Assembly: GCA_002150815.3 (NCBI GenBank)
Contig: NDFF03000384.1
Span: forward strand, 1 to 60,894
DNA from: Grammothele lineata
Taxonomy: Eukaryota > Basidiomycota > Agaricomycetes > Polyporales > Polyporaceae
DNA length: 60,894 bases
Direction of reading: 5' to 3'
Position numbers and translations under genes: made by a program. The notes beneath the pieces were generated by a model that searched no databases, was not told where the DNA came from, and saw nothing but the letters and a program-made list of their open reading frames with translations. Of this stretch, positions 37,344 to 50,100 are shown in pieces (positions within the stretch are counted from its first letter, which is position 1; each line of letters opens with the position of its first letter).

Positions 37344-40300
37344 TCACCACGGCCGCCTCCTTTCTGGGCTGTGGTAGCGACTCGGCGGCCGCCCACCCCT
37401 CCCTTCCCTGTCTCTACTACGATTCCTCAGCTTCCAATCCCGATCGTCTCGGTCCCAGTCACGCGGCCTCCTGCCGCTATCTCTGTCTCTGGGAGAATCA
37501 TAGTCCCGGTCCCGGTCTCGGTCACGGTCCCAATCCCGGTCGTGTGCTCGGTTCGCGCTCCAGTCCTCGCTCCGCCGCTGTTCTCGAAAACCCCGAGGCG
37601 CCGTGGGTGTACGCGGGGAGATTCTCGGAGACGTATGCGTGGACGCGGAAGCCGGCCGTGGGATGACTGGGCTGGCTGGCACGCTGCCACTGGGAACTGA
37701 AGTAGAGACTGGGGGCGCAGAAGGCGGTGGCGGGAGCGAAGGCGTGGGTGGTGGCTGAGGTGGTTGCACAGAGAGAGACGTAGGCAGAGGCGGCGGTGCA
37801 GATGAAGGCGGCTGTGGCACGATAGCAGGGGCGGATGCAGAACACGTGACCTTGGGACTACTGACAGTGAGCTTGTCGATTTGAAGCTCTCGTTCAATGG
37901 TTGAACGAGACGACCCCTTATCTGCTGTGGGAGTACTGGGTACGGCACTCGCGCTGCCCGAAGCTGCTGATGCTGTATTATGTATGACAGTGACATCTTG
38001 AGTCTGAAAAGGGACGAGTATGTTTGAGTGTCATGAATGACGGAGTCACCAAAATGCTGAACGTACTGGCCCTGCACTCAAGGCTGAGGATTCATCAACG
38101 AGCCTGTTCGAAGGATAAATATGTTAACCTATGTCGTGGCATGGATTATAACACTAACATCGCATCCGGATCCAGAAGGGTAGACGATCCGGGATCAACT
38201 TCCATCTTGACCACAGGCTCCACAGACGCCTTGCCCAAATTAGCTGTCACTATCCTCGGTAAAGTATTGCCAGGTGTCGGAGGCGGTTCAATGGGCGATT
38301 TCGGAAGATTTTCTGTTGCAGATTTAGCTTTCCCCGTCCTCTTGGCCATTTGGTGGTTGGTTGACGACGGAACACCCTTCGTTTGAGCGGATTTCCCGGG
38401 GGCCTTCACAGCAACTTTTGCCTTGGTTGTGGCGGTCGCGACCACTTTCTCCTTTTTGATGGTCTTCGTGGTCGATGCAGCAGTCTTTGTCGACTTTGTG
38501 GCTTTCGCACGACTGGGCCCAGCTTCTGGCATTGATACCCTTCTCTTTGGTGGTGCTTCCTCAAAATCTGAGTCGTCTGAGCTAATGGGCTCCGCTCGTC
38601 TCCTCTTCTTCACCTTCGGTTCTTCCTTGACTACAACGTCTTGATCAGCCGCAATGTTGTGAATGGCCTCAGCAGCCGGAATTTGTTTCCTATCGGGCGG
38701 ATCCAAGTTCCTGGTGTTATCCTTTAGGAATGCAAACATCGCTTTCAACACCTTGCTATTGGCACGAATGTCCTGGAACTGCTGGCGCACATCCGCACGC
38801 ATGGCCATGATTGCGTTCGAGAGTTGCATGAACGAGTGCGTGCGCTTGTACAGATAGATCAGCACGCCGGTCATCGTGAATTCGATGGGCGAGACGCGCG
38901 ACGGCTTCCGAAACGCGGAGCTGTAACTCTTGTTGTTGACGAGGGTGATGAAAATCTGGAAAGTTTCCAGAACGTCTTTGCGAATCTTGGCTGGAACAGG
39001 AGCTGTCCCGGAGAGCCACTTCTCCAGTCGCCCGGTGGTGGGGAACATTGTGCTCGGGTGGCCGTGTATGAGGCAGATGATTGTCGCTAGACACTGGAAG
39101 TCTCGCCCACGATCGCGTCCCCAGTCCAGGTCGTCGCCGAACCCGTTGTCCCCAAGTATGATGGACTGGACTTCTCGGATCAGCGAGGGCCACGGTCCGG
39201 GGATGGCCTGCATACGTTCTAATACGCAGATTTGATCAGTCTTCGACACGGATTACGGCCAGAAATTTCTGTACCGGCTGTGGTAAGGGCGACGCCTAAT
39301 TGCACGCGCTGCACATCTCGTTAGCAAATAGAGCGCGGTCCCATGGACGTCACTGACTTGGAAGATCTCTCGCTCTTGATCGTCTTTGATGCCGTCATAT
39401 TCAATGCACGTGATTTGCTTCCTTTCGAAAGCCTGTGATAGGGGTTTCGGTAGGAGAACACGATTCTCGCCAGCAGAGGCCTTGTACCAGTATTTCTTAG
39501 CAGTACGACTGGCGAGAGATCAGCTTCATATCAGCAGAAGAGACATAAAACACACCTATCCTTATCTGTGGCCGTCATACCAGTTAGGTAGAAGACTAGA
39601 ATTAAATCAATTCGTCACTCACGAGCAATCTAAAGGCGGGCAAATCGTGCATATATTGTTAACATGACAACGGCGGGTGTAGCCCGTTCACACATACCAT
39701 CCCGTCCATGAACCTGGGAGTGTATCATGGTTAGCTCGTGAACTGGATCAAATAAAACGCTGTAGATCCGTTTTCACTCCGACAGAGAACATGACGCCAT
39801 GCGTTTAGCAGAGGGCTTCTACGGCACCGCTTCACACTCTTTACTGTGTCGGCGAAAAGTCGATGGCCTCGGCTGATACGCCAACTAGTATTGGTCGATT
39901 GGGAACGGATTTCAACCATGAGATGCCATCAACGAATGCGTATCTAGCCCTCCGAAGGCTTGACTCCATTTGACTGATACCACACGTAGCATGATCGGAC
40001 AGAGGATAGACTACACACGGCATATATAATCTATATGCGCAACGGGCGCGGCGATAGCTGATGCAAGTTCTCCGCTGATCCACTCCGTAGTATAGCACAG
40101 CGCATATATTCTACTCGAGAACGATGGCGCTTACCCCTGCCTCTATCGTCCGGGAACCGGTAGGTGTTGCAGACGATCGAGGAAGGGATGGTTGCCGAAC
40201 TAGACACAGACAACTCACAAATATATTGACGTCAGCCTTTGCTTCCCATCGATGCACACGCGCTTTTGAGTACCGTCATCTTGGGTTGAAACAGCTGTAT

Positions 40301-40815
40301 CCATCCCTTAGCAAGGATCGCCATGGAAAGAGACACGGTCCGGCTGACCAAATATGACAGGGGGAATGTAGAAATTTCTCAGGATGGAATCTATGAGACC
40401 CGACTGTTTAGATTCCGCCCATACGATATCTTGATAGAAGATGAGAAGTTAGCCAACGAGCGGTAAATGCGTGCGATTTCGCTTACCGCGCTGATACTCC
40501 GGATTAAGATCAATAGCGCCGTCCACTATCTGATCTGTGGAAAGAGAGACATAGCACAACAACAGCGCAGTATTATGGATGAAGGTCAGCGCACCGTAGA
40601 GACTCTTTGCCGTACAGGTGACGGTGCGGTACGGTCGCAGAGGGTTCTCGACCTAGCGCTCACGCTCAGAACGCGCACACAAGACGCGCGCGAACCGGGC
40701 CACTCACTTTGTATTGGTTTGTGGCGGTTTTCCGGGCCGTCTTCTTCTGCTTTTTCGGGAGGTACTCGTCGTCCGAGGAAAGCTCAGTCAGACTGGATTC
40801 CCAGTCTGAGAGCAT
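37344..40815 (-). CDS. DUF262 (GmrSD/ParB-nuclease-like) nuclear protein
   Basis: Eukaryotic relative of the DUF262 domain of bacterial type IV restriction systems; its role in fungi is unknown. Exons on the minus strand: 40815-40708, 40652-40595, 40534-40487, 40429-40349, 40294-40219, 39713-39698, one or two unresolved short exons (39690-39509), 39508-39358, 39308-39275, 39218-38159, 38103-38067, 38003-37344. Domain signatures: IDLNPEYQRDIVWAESKQ, GLIDSILRNFYIPPVIF, RVCIDGKQRLTSI (the IDGxQR motif), LFMDGM, EREIFQRVQLGVALTTAERM and QAIPGPWPSLIREVQ. Behind the domain come a helical block, a basic nuclear-localisation-like stretch (KVKKRRRAEPISSDDSDFEE), a Lys/Thr/Ala-rich region and an Arg/Asp repeat tail (RDWDRDRDRDRDYDS). 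The first exon is MLSDWESSLTELSSDDEYLP. The 505 nt intron and the unresolved part after FMDGM are odd; a damaged allele cannot be excluded. Confidence 0.83.
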
Positions 40816-41165
40816 CTTCAATGAGGAGACGGCCGACGGTCACAGTGAATGGTGGTGGGTGGGCCGTGGTGGTCGAGGTGAGACAGGGAGGTATGTGGGC
40901 GCAGGCGAGACAATAGGGAAAAGAAGGCCGACCGACCACCTTGAGGCTTCCTCGCGTCGCGTCGCGCGGCGCAGAGACCCCCCTGAGCTCCTGTCACATG
41001 ACCGACACGGTTTCAAGCGGCGTCTGAAAACACGTGCACCCAGTTCAACGCGACGCGACGCGCCACCAACGCGTCCAGCAGCGGCAACGACCCGCGCTCG
41101 AGCGTCTCCACGCTTCCCTCTCTCTCTTCCTGCCCTCCTGCGGCCCCGTCGGCCCCTGCTTGACC
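40816..41165. promoter_or_regulatory. Short divergent promoter region, DUF262 gene / SMC2
   Basis: Only 350 bases separate the ATG of the DUF262 gene (minus, 40815) and that of SMC2 (plus, 41166), so both transcripts must start here. The SMC2 side is rich in GACGCGACGCG-like repeats (41045-41070), which contain ACGCG motifs like the MCB/MBF cell-cycle element. No TATA box seen. Regulation is inferred. Confidence 0.55.
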
Positions 41166-44100
41166 ATGCACATCCAAGAGCTTATTCTAGATGGTATGCC
41201 TTTTGATGGAGCCTCTACTTCTTGCTCTTAGACATATCTCCGACAGGATTCAAATCCTACCCGGTCAGAACGACTATCACCGGTTGGGATCCTTCATTCA
41301 ACGCTATCACTGGCCTTAATGGTTCCGGAAAGTCAAACATCCTTGACGCTATATGCTTTGTTCTCGGTCTCACGAACATGTCCTCGGTAAGTAAAGTATC
41401 CGTGTCTCCATGAAGTTCCTCCGGAAGTACGAGGACGGCCTCCGATGCGCAATGTCTCATATGCACGCAGATGCGCGCTCAAAACCAAATAGACCTGATC
41501 TACAAGCGCGGCCAAGCGGGAGTCACGAAGGCGAGCGTAACGATTGTATTCGACAACTCGGATCCTACCAATAGTCCAGTCGGTTTTGAGGATTGTAAGC
41601 AGATTACTGTTACGCGACAGGTGAGAATGCTCCGCAAGTTCGAGTCTGTCTAGCCGTTAATCCCGCAACAGATTGCCATTCCCAACCTCTCGAAGTATCT
41701 TCTCAACGGTCACAAGTCATCACAACAGAACATTCAAACGTTGTTCCAAGGCGTTCAGCTCAATATCAACAACCCCAACTTCCTCATCATGCAGGGCAGA
41801 ATCACGAAGGTACATCGTATGCCACCCGCTTAGTGACTCATTCCTCAATACGACTATCTTCAGGTGCTCAACATGCGTCCACAAGAAATTCTCGGCATGA
41901 TTGAGGAAGCTGCTGGAACCCGTATGTTCGAAGAGCGCAAAGCGAAGGCGTACCGCGAGATTACGAAGAAAGAGAAGCGCGTAAAAGATCTACAAGTCCT
42001 CATCGAGGAAGAGGCTGCGCCCAAGATTGCGAAGCTGAGAGAGGAGAAGCGCCAGTACGTCCAGTGGCAGAAGTCGTGCTCAGAGTTGGAGCGGATTGGG
42101 CGTACTCTTCGCGCTTGGGAGTGGATGGATGCTCGGAAACGAGCGACCGCGAAGGAGGCGGAAATCGCCACCGCAGAGGAGGAGATTGTGGCTCAGAAGA
42201 AGGCGAAGAGTCGGTTTGAGAAGGAGATTAAGGCGGCTGAGAAGGACGTGGATGCTGTGAACACGCAGAGGGACAGGGAGCTGCAGAAGGGTGGCAAATT
42301 CAAGAAGTTGGAGGAACAGGTCAGCGAGCTCGGCAAGGTCGTGACGAAGGTCAAGACGCAGGTCGAGATCAAAACCCAAGGTGTCGCTGACGAGGAAAAG
42401 AAGATTAACGCGTCTGAGAACAGCCTCGAGGAGGTGGGTCACTAACTCGATATCGCTGATCCGCTCTGACGTTGTCCCTAGCTTCGTAAATCATCACAAG
42501 AGAAACAGGCTCGTCTCCAGTCTATCACCGCCTCTCATGACGCCGTGAAGGATAAGCATACAGCACTCGAAACTGCGCTCGCGTCGAAGGACGAGTTACT
42601 ACAAACGCTGATGACTGGCGTCTCCTCAAACAACGACGGAAACTCCGGGGGCGGATACCTGGGTCAGATCGCGGACGCCCGAGGTCGTATCTCGCAAGGC
42701 CACGCCGAGGAGGAACAAGCTAACCGCAAGCTCGATATGGCGCAGAAGGAGCTGAAGTCTTTGCAGGACCGCTGGAAGACCGTCGAGCGGGAGGCGAAGG
42801 ATGCTGCGCGAAACCTCGACGGCATGCGGGCGGCTGTCGAAGACCTCAAGAAGAAGATGGGGCAGACGGGCTGGAGTGCTGAGAAGGAGCAGGCGCACGA
42901 GACGGCGCTGCGCGATGCGAAGAACGAATGTCGAAGGCTGACTGAGGTACGTCGCGAATTCCTAGCAGCGCTTCGTTCTGGCTCATGCTTGTCACAGGTG
43001 CGCGATTCGGTGAAGTCGCGTATGTCCAACCTAGACTTTGAGTATTCGTCGCCGTACCCCAACTTCGACCGGAGCAAGGTCAAGGGTCTCGTCGCAAGTC
43101 TCGTCTCGCTCGACAAGGTCAACTATAACGCAGCGACAGCGTTGGAGATCACTGCGGGTGGACGGTTGTACAACGTCGTCGTCGAGTCGGACGAGGTCGG
43201 CAAGGCACTGCTCACAAATGGTCGGTTGAAGAGGCGTGTCACCCTCATCCCGCTCAACAGGATCGAGAGTTTCCGCGTGAGCGAGCAGGTGTGTACTTCT
43301 TCCGTTGTTGTAGTATGATGCCCGACACCGGCTGTAGAAAAAAGCTGCCGCCGAGCTCATTTCCGGCGGGAAAGCCCGCCTCGCTCTATCGCTCGTCGGG
43401 TACTCGCAGGAAGTCGCGAACGCGATGTTCTACGTATTTGGCGGCACCTTCATCTGCGAGGACGCCGAGACGGCGAAGAAGGTCACTTTCTCCCGCGAGG
43501 TCGGCGTGAAGTGCGTCACCTACGACGGCGACGTGTATGATCCTTCTGGCACGCTCAGCGGCGGCGCGGCTCCGACCAGTTCTGGCGTCCTCGTCAAAGT
43601 GCAGGATCTCATAGAAGCGGAGGGCAACCTTCAGCAAGCTGTTCAGAAGCTTTCGCAGCTAGAGCGTGAGGAGGAACGCGTGCGCGTCGTGCGTGACAAG
43701 TGGCGCAGCTTCTCGAGGGATCTCAGCATGAAGGAGCATGAGCTTGGGCTACAGCAGGCCCAGGTCGAGGGAAGCAACGCGTCGCGAGTATGTAACATAC
43801 ATGCTAGGTTAATTGCGCTCACTCATTTCCCTACTTCAGGTCGAACAAGAGGTTCAGAAGACGGAGCAGACCATCGTCACGCTCCAGGCTGAGATCAAGG
43901 CGGCGAAGAAGAAGCAAACCGAGGCGGAAGCTGAAGTCAAGAAGCTCGAGAAAGATATGAAGGAGTTCAAGAACAACAAGGAAGGCAAAACCGAAGAACT
44001 GAAGGTCTGTCGTTGTCCGAGCCTGTTCTATGACTTTTCCTTATGCGCGTTCGTGCGTACAGGCAGAGATCCAGGCGCAGAAGGCAGCACTCCAGAAGCA

Positions 44101-45660
44101 TGCAGTAGTGCTGAAGACTTCGCAGAGGGAGTTGCAGACGGCCACACTCGAGGCCGGTACGTCTTGTCGTTCCTTACACGAGGATGATCTCTGAATATCT
44201 CTCTTTTCCAGAGCAAGCCACGAATGATATCTCTGAGGCGGAATCCGACCTAGCAGCAGCTCGGGAATCAGTGGCCAAGCTTCGTAAAGACCTCGACAAG
44301 CATAGCGCACAACTTGAGCGGGACGAGGTAAGTTGCCCTCCCACGCAACTTACGGTGTTCTAATAGAATATGTAGGCTTCGTTGGCGGATGCTGAACGCA
44401 AATTGCAAGAAGAGCGGGCGACGCTAAGCCGCTACGACGACGAGCTGAAAGCGTTGGAGCGCGTCATCAAGGAGAAGAAGCAAGCCATCGAGAACGTCGG
44501 CCTCACTCTGACGGAGGTAGAGCACAGCCTCACCACACTCGCCCGAGAGAAGACCGGAGCAGAAAATGCTGTTGCGAGTCTGGAGAAACAGTTCGAATGG
44601 ATTGTGGAAGAGCAATCGTACGTTTGTCTCCTCTTGTGCAGATACCACGCTAATCCGCCTTGAAGGCAATTCGGAAAGCCTAATACGCCATATGACTTCA
44701 GCAAGGTTGATATCGGTGGACTGAAGGCTAAAGCTCAGGAACTAGAGAAGTCAAAGGAGGGCATGAAGAAGCATATCAATCCGCGGTCGCTCCACTTGCT
44801 CGATGGGTAAGCAAATTGTGATTCCGTAGCCGCGCCCTCTCCTCATGGCTCCTACAGTGCGGAGAAGAACGAGGAGGGAATCAAGAAGATGATCCAGACC
44901 ATCAACCGGGATAAGGAGAAGATGTTCGAGACAATCGAGACTCTCGACCAGCACAAGCGCGAGTCGGTCGAAAAGACCTGGAAGAAGGTTGATGGGTGCG
45001 TTATCATTCTGGCCCGAGTCGTCGTTCATGGGCTTATCGGCGACGGGTTGCTGTAGTGACTTCGGCTCCATCTTCGGGGAGCTGCTTCCTGGGAACTACG
45101 CTAAACTCCAACCACCTGACGGCCAGGACCTGATGCAAGGCCTCGAAGTCAAGGTGCGGCTAGGCACCGTATGGAAGCAGAGTCTCACGGAGCTCAGTGG
45201 AGGACAACGGTGCGTTCTTCTCTCCCCGCCGACCTCCATCGGTGCCGAAACCGAATCTCTGACAACGATCTCTCCCTATCCCCCGGCGTATCTTCGCGAC
45301 GCCCGCCCGCCTGCGCACACACGCAGGTCGCTCATCGCGCTCTCGCTCATCATGTCGCTGCTGCAGTACAAGCCCGCGCCGATGTACATCCTCGACGAGA
45401 TCGACGCCGCGCTCGACCTCTCGCACACGCAGCATATCGGCCAGCTCTTCCGCACCCGCTTCAAGGGCTCGCAGTTCATCGTCGTCTCGCTCAAGGAGGG
45501 CCTCTTCACGAACGCGAACGTCCTCTTCCGTACACGCTTCCGAGACGGCACGTCTATCGTGGAGCGTACGGCCAACCGCTCGACGTCGTCGCTCTACCAA
45601 AGCGGCAGGCGGAACGAAGAGGACGAGAACGTGCCCCCGGCGGGCGGACGGAGGAGGTAG
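41166..45660 (+). CDS. SMC2: Condensin subunit SMC2
   Basis: ATPase core of condensin; pairs with SMC4 to compact mitotic chromosomes. Sixteen exons: 41166-41193, 41247-41386, 41471-41620, 41672-41809, 41864-42433, 42482-42946, 42998-43288, 43338-43787, 43840-44004, 44063-44156, 44212-44327, 44376-44617, 44666-44806, 44858-44995, 45057-45209, 45327-45660; every phase agrees and the product is 1204 residues, the usual SMC2 length. Order: start [19 protein letters not shown], Walker [10 protein letters not shown] (residues 32-40), [40 protein letters not shown], long coiled coil, hinge ([37 protein letters not shown]), second coiled coil, signature LSGGQR split by the last intron, Walker [16 protein letters not shown], and [20 protein letters not shown]. 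All catalytic motifs are intact. Confidence 0.97.
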
Positions 45661-46711
45661 TGTGTCGTCCCGCTGCCCCCAGGTGTGTTTTCGTCCGTGC
45701 TGTCGCTTGTGTACTTTTGGCTGTCGTCGTGTTGTATCCAAACTATGTACTCTACTGTAGACTGCTAGTATACGATTCCCTGTTCCCGCGTAGAGACTGG
45801 CGCCGAACATTTGTCACATTTTCTGTACGTTCATTCTACTCGCTGGCACCATGCTCATACGATGGAATGTACTTCAAGCTTTCGGGCCGTATTTCACAAC
45901 ACCGAAGTCGTTGCCTTTATCTCAAGCCAACCGCTATTGATTTGCTCAACCGCCGGATATCATCCATACGTACCTTGAACGCTACCCGGGAGTTACTCCA
46001 ACAGCAAGCTCAGCATCCACGTTCAACATCCGGCAGCATTCATCAACTTCCCCCACGATAGGACCTACACAGCAGACGACCCCTAATGACAGATACGTAC
46101 ATGGTCACCCCAACTGCCTCCGGAGACCAACCTCCCGAAGAAACATCGAGCCCTCCAGACCGGAGCCGCCCATTCTCCCAGGCACCATCCGCGCGCCCTC
46201 CCTGACGTCGCGTCCTGCTGACCCCTGCTGATCCCTGAGCTCCCCCTGGCGCGTTCCCCCGGTCTGGCCGGGCGCGATTTGGGGTGAAGCGAGGCTTGCG
46301 ATAGAGGCAATTGAAAGAGGACGGCACGGCAGCGGCGCGCCCGCTGCGTGGGTGACCGCGGCTTCGGAGGAGAGACAGGGAGAGACAGGAGCATGAGGTG
46401 CGGGCGCGCCACCATCACTGCCGCATGAGAATGTTCGAGGGAGTAGGGGGTTTAGTCTTGGGAGGAGAGTTGTGTGCGGACCGAGCTTAATCGCCGGGAA
46501 GTGACGTTTGTAGAATGGCATGACAGGGCGCGGGGGGTGTTGGGGTTGGTGATGGAGTGGACATGGTGGGACACGGTGCATGCGGGGTGGCGGAGGACGG
46601 CGAACCGGGCGAGTAGCGTGATGCTGGACACGTCCAATGGCATTGGTTATGATGACAGATGGGGAGGTCCTGGGGAGGTCCGTGGCAGGCCGCGATCGAG
46701 AGTAGGCGTGA
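45661..46711. other. Convergent intergenic region SMC2 / KSH1
   Basis: About 1 kb between two 3' ends. Minus-strand frames at 46743-46105 are GC-driven and partly overlap the KSH1 3' end. No feature seen. Confidence 0.5.
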
Positions 46712-47109
46712 TCATTGGATGAGTAGTGTGACGGCCATTGCAACGCAGGCTAGTGCGACGTAAGGGGATAGTCGCTCTCCTGGCGGTCGCAAATGCAAGG
46801 AGGATAGGCGTTGAGGATGGGAAGCGGACATACGTAAGAATGAAAACTCACCTATCCGCGCAGACATCCAAAACAACCCGAGGAATCTAGTGCGAAGAGT
46901 GTCAGAGGGCGCGTCATTATTCTTGTACACAACACACACCCTTCCTTATTGCGGTCGAGTATGCGGGGAGCGACCGAGCGAATATACGTGCATGTGCATA
47001 TGAGAAGGAGGATGACCAGGAGGAGTGACTGGAAGTTGAAGAGGGCAGACTAATAGAGATGTAGCGTTAGAAAGCTTCAGTATGACGGTCGTGATCTCTC
47101 ACTTACCAT
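46712..47109 (-). CDS. KSH1: Kish protein (TMEM167 family), secretory pathway
   Basis: Very small Golgi/ER membrane protein needed in the early secretory pathway. Exons on the minus strand: 47109-47107, 47049-46940, 46886-46852, 46779-46712; 71 residues against 72 in human TMEM167A. The protein reads [58 protein letters not shown] and [13 protein letters not shown], matching the family end to end with a helix at each end. The first coding exon holds only the ATG, directly followed by GTAAGT; a start without that splice is impossible in this frame, so the model depends on it. Introns are 57, 53 and 72 nt. The gene was too fragmented to show as one open frame. Confidence 0.95.
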
Positions 47110-50100
47110 TTCAGGCTACAGTCGGGCTACACCTAGCAGTTGATCGTTAGGGGAAGGATGTTACGCTCACACGCTGAAGATGTGGAGGAGGACGAGTGAG
47201 ACGAACGCGGCCACGACACCGACCGCGAAGCCACGACGCGCACCGGTGGCGGCGAGCGCTAGCGCAGCGCGGCACGTGGCTCGTTTGTCGTCGTTGGGCG
47301 CTTTCCAGTACGCGCGCCATTCCGGCTTTTAACCATGATCCACATCTCCCTCTCCCCGCAATTTCGGTCTATGTTCATGCGGTGGATCCCAATATTTGAT
47401 CAGGCCATGTTTGAAGACATTCTTAGGTGAAGTGACTCCTTGACACCCAGCGTAGCAAGACTATGCACCAGTGTCATGTGAACCCGTCGGGAATAAATAC
47501 TGGATATCGCCTTTCCTGCCATAGCATCTGGCCATGTGGTACTGGAGCGCAATCCAAAGACGCGTAAGAGCTTTGCTACTTGCAGGAATCCCTTTTCACA
47601 CCAAACCACTTGCACAGAAGCCCCCTCACGCCGGCCTTTGAGGCCTATGAAGTCCACGCGCATATAGCCACTTCCCCGGTAGTGATCGGACTCCTACATG
47701 GTGGGAACGCAGAAATAGAAGCGCAGTCATCTCCGCGAGGCTGCCTTTCGATGGTATTCCCATTGGCGACATCTGTTGCCTCAAAAACGCCAACACCGAC
47801 ACCGCCGAGTTCTAGCCACGACATGTACGTAAACCGTCCTCATATCTTTGGGATGATAGAGAATGCATGCGAATAAGCATGATGGGCTGGCCACCCATAA
47901 ATCCGCTGGATGTCGTCCTAGTGGTATGGGCGCGCTTCAATGTTTTGTTGTCAGCACAACATGGGGAAGGGACCGTAGCTATTTTGGTGAACGCGATATA
48001 TTGGGCAGACACTCCCACAACCGCATTCGTTATCTCAGCGAATGCTGAGAATGGAGGTCGCAGCGTTAGTTTCCGCAGTTCCCACTAACAATCTCACGGG
48101 AATAGACCGTGGACGCTCCTCTCGTCATACACCCCTCGTTACCCGCGGATATGCCATCACATGGACGGCTATGCTCCTCTACCCCGCATTCGCTACGATA
48201 ACACTGACAGCACTCCAATAGCCACATACGCAACGAAGGGGTCTGGTGGATGGAGTCTAAGGGGCTTTAGGTGCCGACGTGCAAGTCGTAGTAAGTTCGA
48301 CGACGCCCACGTCATTCTGGCTCAGGTAACTCCACCAGCTTCTCCAGTGCGACGTACCAGTATGCTGACGAGACCTCAGAAACTCTCGATGCACTCTCAG
48401 GAGGAGCGCCTGAGAAGGCCCGGGTACATTTCCGTCTCTGGTTCTTCCGTGTCTCCGCGAGATTTCGGCGGTGAGAGCCATATTCTCTCAGGTACGTAAA
48501 AGTCTCCGGCTGCTGGGTCCGTAGAACTCTGACCAGGAAGACAATTATGCTTATATCCCCACGCCTTCCAACAGAGAGCGCCGCTCTCGCCGTTAAGACC
48601 GGAGGTACAATGTGGCATGGAACGATGCCTCAGGCACGTCGATGGAACCGAGTAGCGGCCCGTAACACGGGTTCCTACAATGATTATGCACATGCCATCT
48701 AGGTTGCCGGCCGTACCCGTTGAGTGCCGTGTTGCCCGAGTGCGTCTTTCTCTCGGCAGGTCTCTGTCCGTTTGTTGAGCAACTCGTTGTGCAGGATCGA
48801 CACACCGCCCTGTAGTCGTTTATCATGTACTGTACCTCCCATCAACATTCGACATCCCATAGCACGATCAAAACGATAGACCACACTCGTCAATCACCTC
48901 TAAACCGCTCTATCGCCCTGGCAGTACCTCGCTAGCAGCTGCGTAGCGACGTCGCGCACGAAGACGCTGCATCTCGCCAAGTGCTCTCCTCCGGATCGCG
49001 GAAGCCCAATCGACAGGACCCGTCCCCTTCGCATACTCCGGACCGACGCCAGCCCAGGGCTTCTGCATATTCACAGCGCCAAGCCCTTTGATCACAGGCG
49101 GGCTGTCCGGGCTTCTCTAGACTGCAAGGTTCGCGGAGAACAGATCTCCGCCTCGGGCTCGAACGCACAGACGTCACTGTCCAGGGGCCGCCGGGCGATA
49201 AGGTCGGCGCGCACAGGGCGGAACACGCTAAGCGTCACAGAGAGCAAACATCTTGATCGTGATGCATGAAATCGGAATTCAGTAGTAATTCAGTAGTAAT
49301 TCAGTCCACGGTCTACGGTCGAGCGCTAACCGCTAGGGGCTTTCAAGGAAGCCGGTTTGGGACCGTCTGTTCGTGCCGCTCGGCCTGGTACCGGGCGGTT
49401 TCACGCTCTCACGCGTTACTGTTGTACATGCCTACACATGTACAAGCGGCGCCGAGCCCTGCTTGGCGGCGTGCAGTGCTGAGCGGCGAACAGCTCGACG
49501 CCTCTCGCCGCCAAGCTGTAGTGCAACGGCAACGGCATCGGCGCGCATGCGCGCTGCATGTGCAGAGGTCGGTGCGCACGCGCGACCACACCACTGCAGA
49601 ACGACAATCCCTCGTACTCCATGCCCCGTGTAGCAAACCAGTGCATGACCGAATTCCACGGACGCCGGGAGGAAGCAATACGATGGCAAGCTATTCACGA
49701 CCTTGTGGGTCCTCCACTGGCGGCACCGCGCGCCGCGCGATCTTTCCTTGTCTCGCACAGCGACCCAGCATCTCAGAAATCTTACAAGTGCAAGTGCGTA
49801 CGTTCATAGCAGCGTTTCAGCGTCGCTAGGACGTTATCCAGGCACCTCCTGAGCTGATCTGTGCTGTTTTTCGGGCCCTTTTGCGTGCTCCTACAGGCAG
49901 AGCAGCTTGCAAGCTTCAACGATGCGAGACACCCGGAACGTCTTTCCGCAAGTCCCGGGAAGCGAACACGATCATCGTTGTCGGCTCGCACACGATCAGC
50001 GAAGCTGCACGATCGCGAGGGCTGATCTGAGATCGGACCCATAAATTACTCGTTCCCCAGGCACGCCCCTGCACTCCGTCCACTCGACCAGGAGAACGAG

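Noticed and set aside
47165..47340. Minus-strand segment with a membrane-helix-like stretch (RGFAVGVVAAFVSLVLLHIF) just upstream of KSH1
   Set aside because: A stop codon lies immediately before the segment and no start or splice acceptor opens the frame; it is most likely KSH1 leader or promoter sequence.
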